Source: JBMYXZ01 sp049608925 (lineage in GTDB: Bacteria; Pseudomonadota; Alphaproteobacteria; JAGOMX01). Taken from it: 14,498 nt of DNA. The DNA is taken from positions 1 through 14,498 of the forward strand of contig JBMYXZ010000029.1 of NCBI GenBank assembly GCA_049608925.1. The letters run 5' to 3'. The notes under the pieces were generated by a model that did no database searches, had not been told where the DNA came from, and saw nothing but the letters and a program-made list of their open reading frames with translations. The stretch's first letter is position 1, and each line of letters begins with the position of its first letter. The translations under genes and the position numbers were made by a program. Positions 6,949 to 13,792 of this stretch are shown in pieces.

Positions 6949-8430
6949 ATGAAATTCTTGGTTAAATTTTCAAAGATTTCATCGTTAGTACTGGTTTTGG
7001 GGCTAGCTGCATTAGGGGCTAATGCAGCACCTCCGCCGGGTAGCTTTTCAAATATTGTAAAGCCTCTTCTGCCTGCGGTTGTCAACATCTCAACAACCAG
7101 CGAGATGACGGCGCCCGAGGCTGGTGCGGATATGCCTAACCTTCCAGAAGGGCACCCCTTAAACGAGTTTTTTAAGCACTTCATGGACGAGCAATACATG
7201 AAGCGCCCCAGGAAATCTTCTGCTTTGGGTTCTGGATTTATTATCGACCCGAAAGGCTATATCGTAACCAGCAACCATCTGGTTCAAGATATGGATGAAG
7301 TTTCCGTAACACTGCACGGCGATGACAAGGATACAAAATATCCTGCTGAAATCGTCGGTACGGATCCACGCACGGATCTGGCGTTGTTGAAAATTGACGT
7401 TAAAGAGCCATTGCCATTTGTTAAGTGGGGTGATTCCGAAAAAGCTGATGTCGGTGACTGGGTCATTGCTATTGGCAATCCGTTTGGCCTTAGCAGCACT
7501 GTTACAGCCGGTATTGTATCTACTATCTCTCGTGATATTGGGCAAATGGGATCGGCTGATTATGTCCGTGGCTTTTTGCAGACGGACGCGCCCATTAACC
7601 AGGGTAACTCCGGCGGCCCTATGTTCAACCTAGACGGAGAAGTCATCGGTGTTAACACTGCCATCCTGTCAACCCGTGGAGGTGGCAGCATTGGTCTAGG
7701 CTTTGCGATTCCCGCGAAGCTTGCCAAAAAAGTAACCGACCAATTGAAAGAACATGGCCGCACACGCCGCGGTTGGCTTGGTGTTCGCATCCAACCTGTA
7801 ACCGATGAGATCGCTGAGACACTTGGCCTGAAAGAAACTTATGGCGCTTTGGTAGCGTCGGTGAACGATAAAGGACCAGGCGCCAAAGCTGGCATCAAGA
7901 CAAAGGATGTCATCCGAACATTTAACGGAAAGAAAGTTGAAACGTCTCGCAACCTTCCCCAATTGGTGGGTGAGTCCCCTATCGGACAAAAACTTCCTGT
8001 TCAGATTTGGCGTGGTGGCAAAATGGTTACGCTTAATGTTGTCCTTGGTGAATTCGAAAGTGCAGAAGATAGTGGGCTTATAAAAACTGGGCGCAAAGAG
8101 CCTAGTGCAACCAAAAAAAGCTCTACGACCAAGTTCATGGGTATGCACTTGCAGGAATTGACATCGAAAGAGATCAATCAGCTGAATCTTGACAAAGACA
8201 CAACTGGCGTCTTGGTTCGTCGTGTCTATCCTGGAACAGAGGCCCATGAAAAAGGTGTTCGTGGTGGCGACGTAATCGTAGAGTTTGGCGGTAAAAAAGT
8301 CACGAATGTTGCAGATCTTTTGGCACACGGTAAAGCCATGGAAAAGGCAAAGACAAAGCATGTGCTTGTACTGATCAAGCGCGGCCCTGATCTGCGTTTC
8401 ATGACGATGAAAATTGACGAGCAAAAATAA
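6949..8430 (+). CDS. degP: Periplasmic serine protease/chaperone DegP (HtrA/Do family)
   Basis: An HtrA-family trypsin-like protease that degrades or refolds damaged proteins in the periplasm. The 493-residue precursor has a signal peptide with a likely cut after GANA (residue 26). The catalytic triad is visible as H110 (VTSNHLVQD), D143 (DPRTDLALLK) and S221 (NQGNSGGP). Two PDZ domains follow: the first at about 272-360 (RRGWLGVRIQPV, then GPGAKAGIKTKDVI), the second at about 395-485 (GMHLQELTSKEI, then VRGGDVIVEFGGKKV). This protease-PDZ-PDZ layout separates it from single-PDZ DegS. It ends the hflK-hflC-degP unit, a common alphaproteobacterial order, and is closed by a terminator 11 bases after the stop. 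The call could equally be written DegQ or MucD; paralogues are hard to separate by sequence alone. Confidence 0.95.
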   Translation: MKFLVKFSKISSLVLVLGLAALGANAAPPPGSFSNIVKPLLPAVVNISTTSEMTAPEAGADMPNLPEGHPLNEFFKHFMDEQYMKRPRKSSALGSGFIIDPKGYIVTSNHLVQDMDEVSVTLHGDDKDTKYPAEIVGTDPRTDLALLKIDVKEPLPFVKWGDSEKADVGDWVIAIGNPFGLSSTVTAGIVSTISRDIGQMGSADYVRGFLQTDAPINQGNSGGPMFNLDGEVIGVNTAILSTRGGGSIGLGFAIPAKLAKKVTDQLKEHGRTRRGWLGVRIQPVTDEIAETLGLKETYGALVASVNDKGPGAKAGIKTKDVIRTFNGKKVETSRNLPQLVGESPIGQKLPVQIWRGGKMVTLNVVLGEFESAEDSGLIKTGRKEPSATKKSSTTKFMGMHLQELTSKEINQLNLDKDTTGVLVRRVYPGTEAHEKGVRGGDVIVEFGGKKVTNVADLLAHGKAMEKAKTKHVLVLIKRGPDLRFMTMKIDEQK

Positions 8431-8440
8431 GCAAACGTCA

Positions 8441-8478
8441 AAATCCCCCATCGCATTTTAAGTGTTGGGGGATTTTTT
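8441..8478 (+). terminator. Rho-independent terminator after degP
   Basis: A perfect 10-bp stem (AAATCCCCCA at 8441-8450 pairing with TGGGGGATTT at 8466-8475) encloses a 15-base loop and runs into six T residues (8473-8478). It lies 11 bases after the degP stop and before the antiporter gene, so it should end the hflK-hflC-degP transcript and leave the antiporter to its own promoter. None was clearly seen in the short gap that remains. Confidence 0.92.
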
Positions 8479-8508
8479 CGTTCTACTTATATTAATAAGG
8501 AAAGATGC

Positions 8509-9459
8509 ATGTGGGGATGGTTTCTATTACTATCGGGGTTGATACTGCTGTTTATCGGTGGTGAAGCTCTTTTGCGCAGCAGCATCTCTCTTGCGAAGTC
8601 TTTTGGTATCTCAAAACTGCTGATAAGTGCCATCATAATGGGTTTTGGCACCTCTCTACCCGAAATGAGCGTCTCAATTGGTGCAGCTCTAAAGGGATCT
8701 TCAGATATTGCTTTAGGAAATGTTATTGGCAGTAATACATCGAATATTTTGCTGATCGTAGGACTTTCTGCCTTACTGACCCCCATATTGTTACCCCGAG
8801 CCTTGACGCGTCGAGATGTTCTGTGGATGCTGGGCTCAACCCTGGCCCTGCTCGTAATCACAAAAAGCAATATGCTGATATTCCCTGTTGGCATTGGATT
8901 ACTAGTTGCTTTGTCTCTCTATATATACACCTCGATAAAAGGGGATCAGGAAGCAATGAACGAGATGTACGAACATGCTGATGAGGATGCTGGGCCAGAA
9001 ACACCCTACAGCCCTAAAGTTGCCATCCCCATGTGCATCGTGGGTCTTGTGACGCTGCTATATGGCGCAGATGTCATGGTTGACGGAGCCTTAATAATCG
9101 CCAGAAAATACATGATCCCAGAGACTGTCATCGGCCTTACAATCATCGCCCTTGGGACATCCCTGCCGGAATTAACCATGGCGGTTATTGCCTCATTTAG
9201 GGGCCACAGCGACGTGGTTATTGGCAATGTACTGGGCAGCAATATCTTTAACATCCTATTTATCCTGGGCTGCACATCGTTGGTTATGCCAATATCTGTA
9301 GATCCACATTTAGCCGCTGTTGATATCTGGGTAATGACAGGGGCGACAGCGTTGCTTTCTGTGCTGCTGATGCTGAAATCCAGAATCAGCAGATTTGTTG
9401 GCCTGCCTATGCTACTGGGTTATGCAACATACATATTCTTATTGTTCAAGGTGTACTAG
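8509..9459 (+). CDS. CaCA-family calcium/cation antiporter (YrbG-like)
   Basis: A 316-residue inner-membrane antiporter of the Ca2+/cation exchanger superfamily, expected to expel Ca2+ (or a related cation) in exchange for Na+ or H+. Two inverted halves each carry the signature: GFGTSLPE at 45-52 with GNVIGSN at 70-76, and ALGTSLPE at 214-221 with GNVLGSN at 239-245. An acidic loop (about 143-168, rich in Glu and Asp) separates the halves and is probably cytosolic. About ten hydrophobic segments fit the family. The start is set by AGGA at 8498-8501, 7 bases before the ATG; an upstream ATG at 8505 is out of frame. Its stop shares the CTAG at 9456-9459 with the stop of the convergent msrB gene. 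Ion specificity cannot be read from the sequence. Confidence 0.9.
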   Translation: MWGWFLLLSGLILLFIGGEALLRSSISLAKSFGISKLLISAIIMGFGTSLPEMSVSIGAALKGSSDIALGNVIGSNTSNILLIVGLSALLTPILLPRALTRRDVLWMLGSTLALLVITKSNMLIFPVGIGLLVALSLYIYTSIKGDQEAMNEMYEHADEDAGPETPYSPKVAIPMCIVGLVTLLYGADVMVDGALIIARKYMIPETVIGLTIIALGTSLPELTMAVIASFRGHSDVVIGNVLGSNIFNILFILGCTSLVMPISVDPHLAAVDIWVMTGATALLSVLLMLKSRISRFVGLPMLLGYATYIFLLFKVY

Positions 9460-10385
9460 GGATTATTCATAGTTGGAAATGAATTATCCTCTTTTGCACC
9501 TGGATGCGCAAAAGATCCATGCATGTGCACGATCTTCCACTTATCCGCTATTTTCTCAGCTGCAATTGTGACACGCAGTTTCTGCATCACTATTTGCTCA
9601 CCATTAACATTAACCGAAGCGTCTGCAAGTGCCATAGTGCATGCTTGGGATCCTGAAACCGGCAGAAAAGATTTAATGTTAATCTCACCTGATTGGCTTT
9701 GCTCCCAATCTCGAACAATCTTTTGCCTAATTTCATTAACGCCAAGACAAATTTCGTCTGCAGCCCCAATAAAGCTAGCTGTATCAGAGAATAATCCCAT
9801 AAGACTTTCAAGGTCACGTGAACGATATGCATCACAAAATGATACATATAGGCTCTGCGCAGGATTATTCACTGGATCCTCGAAAGCATTCTTAGGCACA
9901 ACACCTTTCGGCGAAAAACTTAAAGCCAATGAGTTCATGCAATACCTTAATCCCGTTTTATCCTGAGGCCCATCATTAAACACATGACCCAGGTGAGAGC
10001 CACACCTGCCGCAAAGTATTTCTGTCCGCGCTCCGAATAACCGACTGACAATTCTATCGTCTTCTTGCTCGATCACTGCGTCTTTCGACACGACATCCCA
10101 AAAGCTTGGCCACCCTGTCTCTGAATCAAACTTAGTTTCAGAACTAAACAGAGGGAAGTCTCCACCACAGCACGCGCAATAATATGTGCCCTCTTCATAG
10201 AACTTGTCGTATTCACCCGTTCCGGCGCGCTCGGTCCCACGGCTACGGCAGATATAATATTGATCTTCATTCAAGTGCTTACGCCAAAATTCGTCAGGCT
10301 GGGCCATATAATCGATTGCCGCAAGTGCAGTTGTACTTTGAATCAAGGCTAGCAAAAAAAGATAGCGAGACTTTATTTCTGGCAT
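9456..10385 (-). CDS. msrB: Secreted methionine sulfoxide reductase B fused to an NTF2/SnoaL-like domain
   Basis: The N-terminal part is MsrB, which reduces methionine-R-sulfoxide in proteins. A signal peptide with an ALA cut site (after about residue 22) predicts export to the periplasm. The MsrB domain (about 27-160) has the zinc pairs C70/C73 (YYCACCGG) and C125/C128 (CGRCGSHLGHVF), the GWPSFWD segment and the catalytic cysteine C149 in RYCMNSLAL. From about 176 to 297 there is a second domain that looks NTF2/SnoaL-like (SLYVSFCDAYRSRDLESLM, LFSDTASFIG, then KIADKWKIVHMHGS). This fusion is unusual for MsrB, which is usually single-domain or fused to MsrA. The start overlaps the stop of the upstream SOUL gene by one base, with AAAGGAG 8 bases before it, so the two are translated together. 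The total of 309 residues is about twice a plain MsrB. Confidence 0.9.
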   Translation of the reverse strand: MPEIKSRYLFLLALIQSTTALAAIDYMAQPDEFWRKHLNEDQYYICRSRGTERAGTGEYDKFYEEGTYYCACCGGDFPLFSSETKFDSETGWPSFWDVVSKDAVIEQEDDRIVSRLFGARTEILCGRCGSHLGHVFNDGPQDKTGLRYCMNSLALSFSPKGVVPKNAFEDPVNNPAQSLYVSFCDAYRSRDLESLMGLFSDTASFIGAADEICLGVNEIRQKIVRDWEQSQSGEINIKSFLPVSGSQACTMALADASVNVNGEQIVMQKLRVTIAAEKIADKWKIVHMHGSFAHPGAKEDNSFPTMNNP

Positions 10386-10984
10386 TAAGGTGACTCCTTT
10401 GCTAGCTCAAACATTACTTCGTTGCGCCTGAACATCGGTAAAGTCCAGGGAGGATTATAAAATGCATACAGTGGATCCCCTGTAACTTTCAGACCCTTTT
10501 CTTCAATATACTGCTGCAGTTCTTGTTGATGTGTCATAACATTTTCCGTGGTGGTACGGCCTGAAAATTTAATTACGACATATGTTTTGCTGGGTGTTTC
10601 TTGTAACGTGACCAACCCTTGCAAAGGCTCGGGCAAGGATTCCATTGTGAATTCCTTTGGCATAACAAACTGTACTGTCCATGTTTGCTGCGTGCCAGAC
10701 TGCATTACCGGCGCCGTCATATCAATTTTGCGCTTCTCGACATTTTCCCCGAAAATGTAGTCAGCGATTATTTGAAAACCATCTCGTATTGCCTGCGAGC
10801 GGTCACCTTGAACTTTTGTTTCAGCAACAATCATAGGGTCATATCTGCGAATTTCAAATGCACGATCTGCCTTTAATATATCGTATTGTGGCTTTTCAAC
10901 GCGTGCGCTCATGATCACACCACAGCTGGCCAAAGACAGCATCACACCCCCTATAATAAGAAGGATAACAGTTGTTTTTGTCAT
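10385..10984 (-). CDS. SOUL/HBP-family heme-binding lipoprotein
   Basis: A 199-residue protein of the SOUL heme-binding family. It has a lipoprotein signal with lipobox LASC (C21), so the mature protein should be anchored to a membrane facing the periplasm; G22 at position +2 fits outer-membrane sorting. The SOUL fold is indicated by FEIRRYDPMIVAET (43-56), the KIDMTAPVMQ stretch (86-95) and the C-terminal YNPPWTLPMFRRNEVMFEL. Bacterial members have been linked to heme or porphyrin binding, but heme binding is not assured from sequence. A strong AGGAGGT ribosome site lies 7 bases before the ATG. It is the first gene of a two-gene unit with the exported MsrB, sharing the TAATG junction, which points to a common periplasmic redox or repair role. 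Confidence 0.9.
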   Translation of the reverse strand: MTKTTVILLIIGGVMLSLASCGVIMSARVEKPQYDILKADRAFEIRRYDPMIVAETKVQGDRSQAIRDGFQIIADYIFGENVEKRKIDMTAPVMQSGTQQTWTVQFVMPKEFTMESLPEPLQGLVTLQETPSKTYVVIKFSGRTTTENVMTHQQELQQYIEEKGLKVTGDPLYAFYNPPWTLPMFRRNEVMFELAKESP

Positions 10985-11102
10985 ATTAGGGACCTCCTAC
11001 TCCCAAGGATATCATGTTTTGTTATGTCCTATAATTGCAAAAAATACTTGAATTATGGAATTTATACCTTAATTATCCAATAGGCTGTTAATAAATAGTG
11101 AC
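10985..11102. promoter_or_regulatory. Divergent promoter region (SOUL-msrB / first luxR-like gene)
   Basis: For the - strand, TTGGAT (complement of 11075-11080) and CATAAT (complement of 11052-11057) are exactly 17 bases apart and would give a leader of about 60 bases for the SOUL gene. For the + strand there are two options: a perfect TATAAT at 11030-11035 with no good -35, or TTGAAT (11048-11053) 17 bases from AATTAT (11071-11076), which would overlap the - strand promoter. An imperfect dyad covers 11007-11029, directly before the TATAAT; 6 of 11 arm positions match. AATTAT is repeated 20 bases apart (11051 and 11071). All of this is by eye. Confidence 0.35.
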
Positions 11103-11939
11103 ATGGATAAAAAACTGCAAAATCATATTAAGGAATCTCTAGAATACAACATAGAGTATACAGGTAAGTTTAATAAAAGCTTTCGAAAACACATCGACCA
11201 ACTTGGCTTGTGTGCCTTCAGTTATTTCCGCATAACTGACAAGAAATGTACTTATGAAAACGCTTTTTGGTCTAAAGATGACAGGCTTGTATCACCATAT
11301 TTTGATAATAAGCTTGAAAAATATATCTTGTCCAAAAACTTTTTTGCGCCCGATAGCGAACGGGTTTTTGTGCCCTGGATTGCATTCAACGAAAACCCCC
11401 TTTTTGAGATCCTAAAAGAATATGGCTGGGCAAACGGCATCAGCATTTATCAAAGAATTGGTGATGATATAATCGTCTTTTTATTCGGCGCAGATTCGAA
11501 GAACAAAAGTGTCTATGACCTTTTTGTTAACAAACGATATTTGCTTGATCAGCTGTTGTTGCATTTTTACTGTGAAAAAGACCGGCTAGAAGAAAAAGGG
11601 TTTGAACCACCTTGGTGGACCTTTCAAGGTGGTTTTACCCCTGACTTTAGAGACTATGAAACCCAACATGATGACCCAAATATTTATCAAACTCTGCCAA
11701 AGAAAATACCGGTCAGCTACAATGGCGTGAAGAATTACTTGTCACACAAAACCATTAAGGCTGTTGGATTAATAGCTCGAGGCCGTAGTGTCAAGGAAGC
11801 CGCTATTGAGCTAGATATTTCCCCAAGAACTATTGAATCTCAATTAGACGCCCTGAAACAAAAATATAATTTAGGGAATAAATTCCAAATTATCAATCTT
11901 TGGGAAGAAAACCGTATTTTGCACGCATTGATTGATTAA
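11103..11939 (+). CDS. LuxR-type transcriptional regulator, paralogue 1
   Basis: A 278-residue putative regulator. The C-terminal part (about 212-258) is a LuxR/GerE-type helix-turn-helix: GLIARGRSVKEAAIEL, then ISPRTIESQLDALKQKY. The acidic residue normally found near the start of this domain (LSxRE) is absent (LSHKT), and the His usual in the recognition helix is Q247. The N-terminal 165 residues resemble the layout of autoinducer-type sensor domains (PWI at 91-93, GWANGISIY at 108-116, then a hydrophobic strand), but ligand contacts cannot be assigned. A block ending in LHFYCEKDRL (153-162) is almost identical in all three paralogues. No Shine-Dalgarno is seen before the ATG. By hand alignment its last 84 residues match paralogue 2 at 53 positions. 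No luxI-like synthase is in the window. Confidence 0.82.
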   Translation: MDKKLQNHIKESLEYNIEYTGKFNKSFRKHIDQLGLCAFSYFRITDKKCTYENAFWSKDDRLVSPYFDNKLEKYILSKNFFAPDSERVFVPWIAFNENPLFEILKEYGWANGISIYQRIGDDIIVFLFGADSKNKSVYDLFVNKRYLLDQLLLHFYCEKDRLEEKGFEPPWWTFQGGFTPDFRDYETQHDDPNIYQTLPKKIPVSYNGVKNYLSHKTIKAVGLIARGRSVKEAAIELDISPRTIESQLDALKQKYNLGNKFQIINLWEENRILHALID

Positions 11940-11971
11940 AATCAAAAATTGTAATTAGGGAGCATGAAACA

Positions 11972-12793
11972 TTGGACGATATTAGAAATACACAGGCTAA
12001 CATCACAAATTATACGTCCAAGTTTGGCAAAGATTTTCATGCACATTTTGAAAAGCTGGGCCTTGCACTGTTCAGCTATTTTCTGATATGGGACAAAAAG
12101 CCGACTTATGAAACTGCTTATTGGGCCAAAGATGAGCGCGCAACTGACAAGTACTTTGAAAATAAATTAGACCATCATGTCTTGTCCAAAGACTTTTTTG
12201 CCCGAGGCGAAGGGCGAGTCTTTATCCCCTGGATTGGCACGAACGATAACCCCTTGATTGAAATGCTGAAAGGCTGCGGATGGGCAAACGGCATGAGCGT
12301 CTATCAGCAATTCGAGGATTATATCGTCGCTTTTCATTTTGCAGCAGACACCGATCACACCAGTGTTTACAAACTATTTCTAAACGAAAGGTATTTGCTG
12401 GATCAATTCTTGTTGCACTTTTATTGCGAGAAAGATCGGCTGCTGCGGGTAGGGCTTGATATTCCTAAACTTAGGTTTCAAGATGGGTATACTCCAAACT
12501 TCGACGATTATGTAGCCCCAAAGAAAGATCTAAGCCTCTATCAAACGCTGCCCTCTAAGCTACCTTTGACGTACAATGGTCAGAAAAACTATATGACGAT
12601 TAAAAGTGTGAAAGCACTGGGTCTGTTAGCCAAAGGGCGCAGCGTAAAGGAGGCAGCTATTGAGTTGGGGATATCCCCCAGAACGGTTGAATCGCACATA
12701 GAAGCGATCCGGAAAAAATACAAACTGAAGAGCAAATATCAGGTTATTACTCTTTGGGAAGAATGTAGGATGCTGCACTCGTTGGTGGATTAG
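11972..12793 (+). CDS. LuxR-type transcriptional regulator, paralogue 2
   Basis: A 273-residue paralogue of the preceding gene, 32 bases downstream and probably in the same transcript. The start is an uncommon TTG at 11972: no in-frame ATG or GTG exists between the upstream stop (11933) and the conserved N-terminal region, the next in-frame Met is far inside, and AGGGAG (11957-11962) sits 9 bases before the TTG. An ATG at 11964 is in another frame. The sensor half shows PWI (86-88), GWANGMSVY (103-111) and LHFYCEKDRL (148-157). The helix-turn-helix (about 207-253) is the most canonical of the three, with SPRTVESHIEAIRKKY keeping H242. The ligand and target genes are unknown. Confidence 0.82.
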   Translation: MDDIRNTQANITNYTSKFGKDFHAHFEKLGLALFSYFLIWDKKPTYETAYWAKDERATDKYFENKLDHHVLSKDFFARGEGRVFIPWIGTNDNPLIEMLKGCGWANGMSVYQQFEDYIVAFHFAADTDHTSVYKLFLNERYLLDQFLLHFYCEKDRLLRVGLDIPKLRFQDGYTPNFDDYVAPKKDLSLYQTLPSKLPLTYNGQKNYMTIKSVKALGLLAKGRSVKEAAIELGISPRTVESHIEAIRKKYKLKSKYQVITLWEECRMLHSLVD

Positions 12794-12939
12794 TTAATTC
12801 ATATGCACTTAATCTGTAATGTTCAAGCAACGGAATAAGATACTTCTTCCTAAGTAAATCATACCCCCGTGATCTGCACGGATGCACAAACAACATTTTT
12901 TAATCAACTATAAGTCATTATTATTTAAATGGCTTATTT
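12794..12939 (+). promoter_or_regulatory. AT-rich gap before the third luxR-like gene
   Basis: This 146-base gap probably holds the promoter of the third paralogue. A small dyad CCGTG-ATCTG-CACGG lies at 12867-12881 and a -10-like TATAAG at 12909-12914, without a good -35. If transcription starts near 12921, the dyad centre falls near -47, where an activator could bind. The T-rich run at 12896-12901 is too far from the dyad for a classical terminator. Confidence 0.25.
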
Positions 12940-13779
12940 ATGAATAAAATAAATGATGAATACATAGAATTCTTAGTTATAAAGAATATTAATTTTACAA
13001 CTAACTTTAGTTCAGAGTACAAACAGCATTTAGGCATGTTAGACTTAAAGCTCTTTGCGCACATTAACATAACAGACAATGTGCCACAGTACACAATGTC
13101 TTTCTGGCCGCCCGAAGAAAACATTCTGCAAGATTGCCTGCAAAGGGGGCTGGATCGTTTCTACATCCCAGACCTATACACTGGCAGAGAAAACTCTTGG
13201 ACTGTGATCCCCTGGATTTCTTTGACAAACAACGCATTTTATAACCATCTTAAGTCACAAAGCGGCGCCGATGGAGTCAGTATTTTTCACCGATCCGGTA
13301 AAAATATGGACATCTTTCATTTTGGAACAACCACAGACTGCGGCAAAATATATGACTTATTCTTGAACTCTCGCAATCTTATCGATGAACTTATTCTGCA
13401 CTTTTATTGCGAAAAAGATCGTCTTGATGCAGCAGGAATCACGCCTCCCACCTTTCGGTTTCATGGCGACTATGTCCCCGATTTTCATGCCTTTAAACAG
13501 AATGAGGCAGACAGGACGCACAATCCAGAACTCCCCCCAAGAATTCCTGTGAAATACCGAGGAGACAAATATTATCTATCCCACAGGAATATTCAAACAA
13601 TCAGCTTAATCGCCCAGGGTAAAACAGCAAAAGAGGCAGCTCTTAAACTGGGGCTATCGCCTCGTAGTGTCGAAGGGCATTTAGAAAATATTCGCAGAAA
13701 ATTTGATATGGTCTCAAAATCAGAACTTATCAAATTATGGGAAGAAAACGATCTTCTACAGTATATATGGGACAAGTAA
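12940..13779 (+). CDS. LuxR-type transcriptional regulator, paralogue 3 (most divergent)
   Basis: A 279-residue member of the same tandem family. It aligns over its full length with the two upstream copies but is clearly more divergent: WANG becomes GADG (109-112), and the stretch before PWI (91-93) differs. The junction block FLNSRN with LHFYCEKDRL (153-162) is kept. The helix-turn-helix (about 212-258) reads SLIAQGKTAKEAALKLGLS, then PRSVEGHLENIRRKF, with H247 present. The LWEEN segment close to the C-terminus is shared with paralogue 1. No Shine-Dalgarno is obvious before the ATG at 12940, and the 5' end of the gene is very AT-rich. It ends 13 bases from the stop of the convergent broken oxygenase gene. 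Confidence 0.8.
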   Translation: MNKINDEYIEFLVIKNINFTTNFSSEYKQHLGMLDLKLFAHINITDNVPQYTMSFWPPEENILQDCLQRGLDRFYIPDLYTGRENSWTVIPWISLTNNAFYNHLKSQSGADGVSIFHRSGKNMDIFHFGTTTDCGKIYDLFLNSRNLIDELILHFYCEKDRLDAAGITPPTFRFHGDYVPDFHAFKQNEADRTHNPELPPRIPVKYRGDKYYLSHRNIQTISLIAQGKTAKEAALKLGLSPRSVEGHLENIRRKFDMVSKSELIKLWEENDLLQYIWDK

Positions 13780-13792
13780 GACCAGAAAAAGA

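Noticed and set aside
7696..8451. A 251-codon open frame antisense to degP
   Set aside because: It is the mirror of a well-conserved gene, rich in Phe and Cys with no recognisable motif, and would run through the terminator region; it is a shadow frame.
12867..12901. Hairpin plus T-run after the second LuxR-like gene as a terminator
   Set aside because: The stem is only 5 bp and the T-run starts 14 bases after it, so it does not fit an intrinsic terminator.
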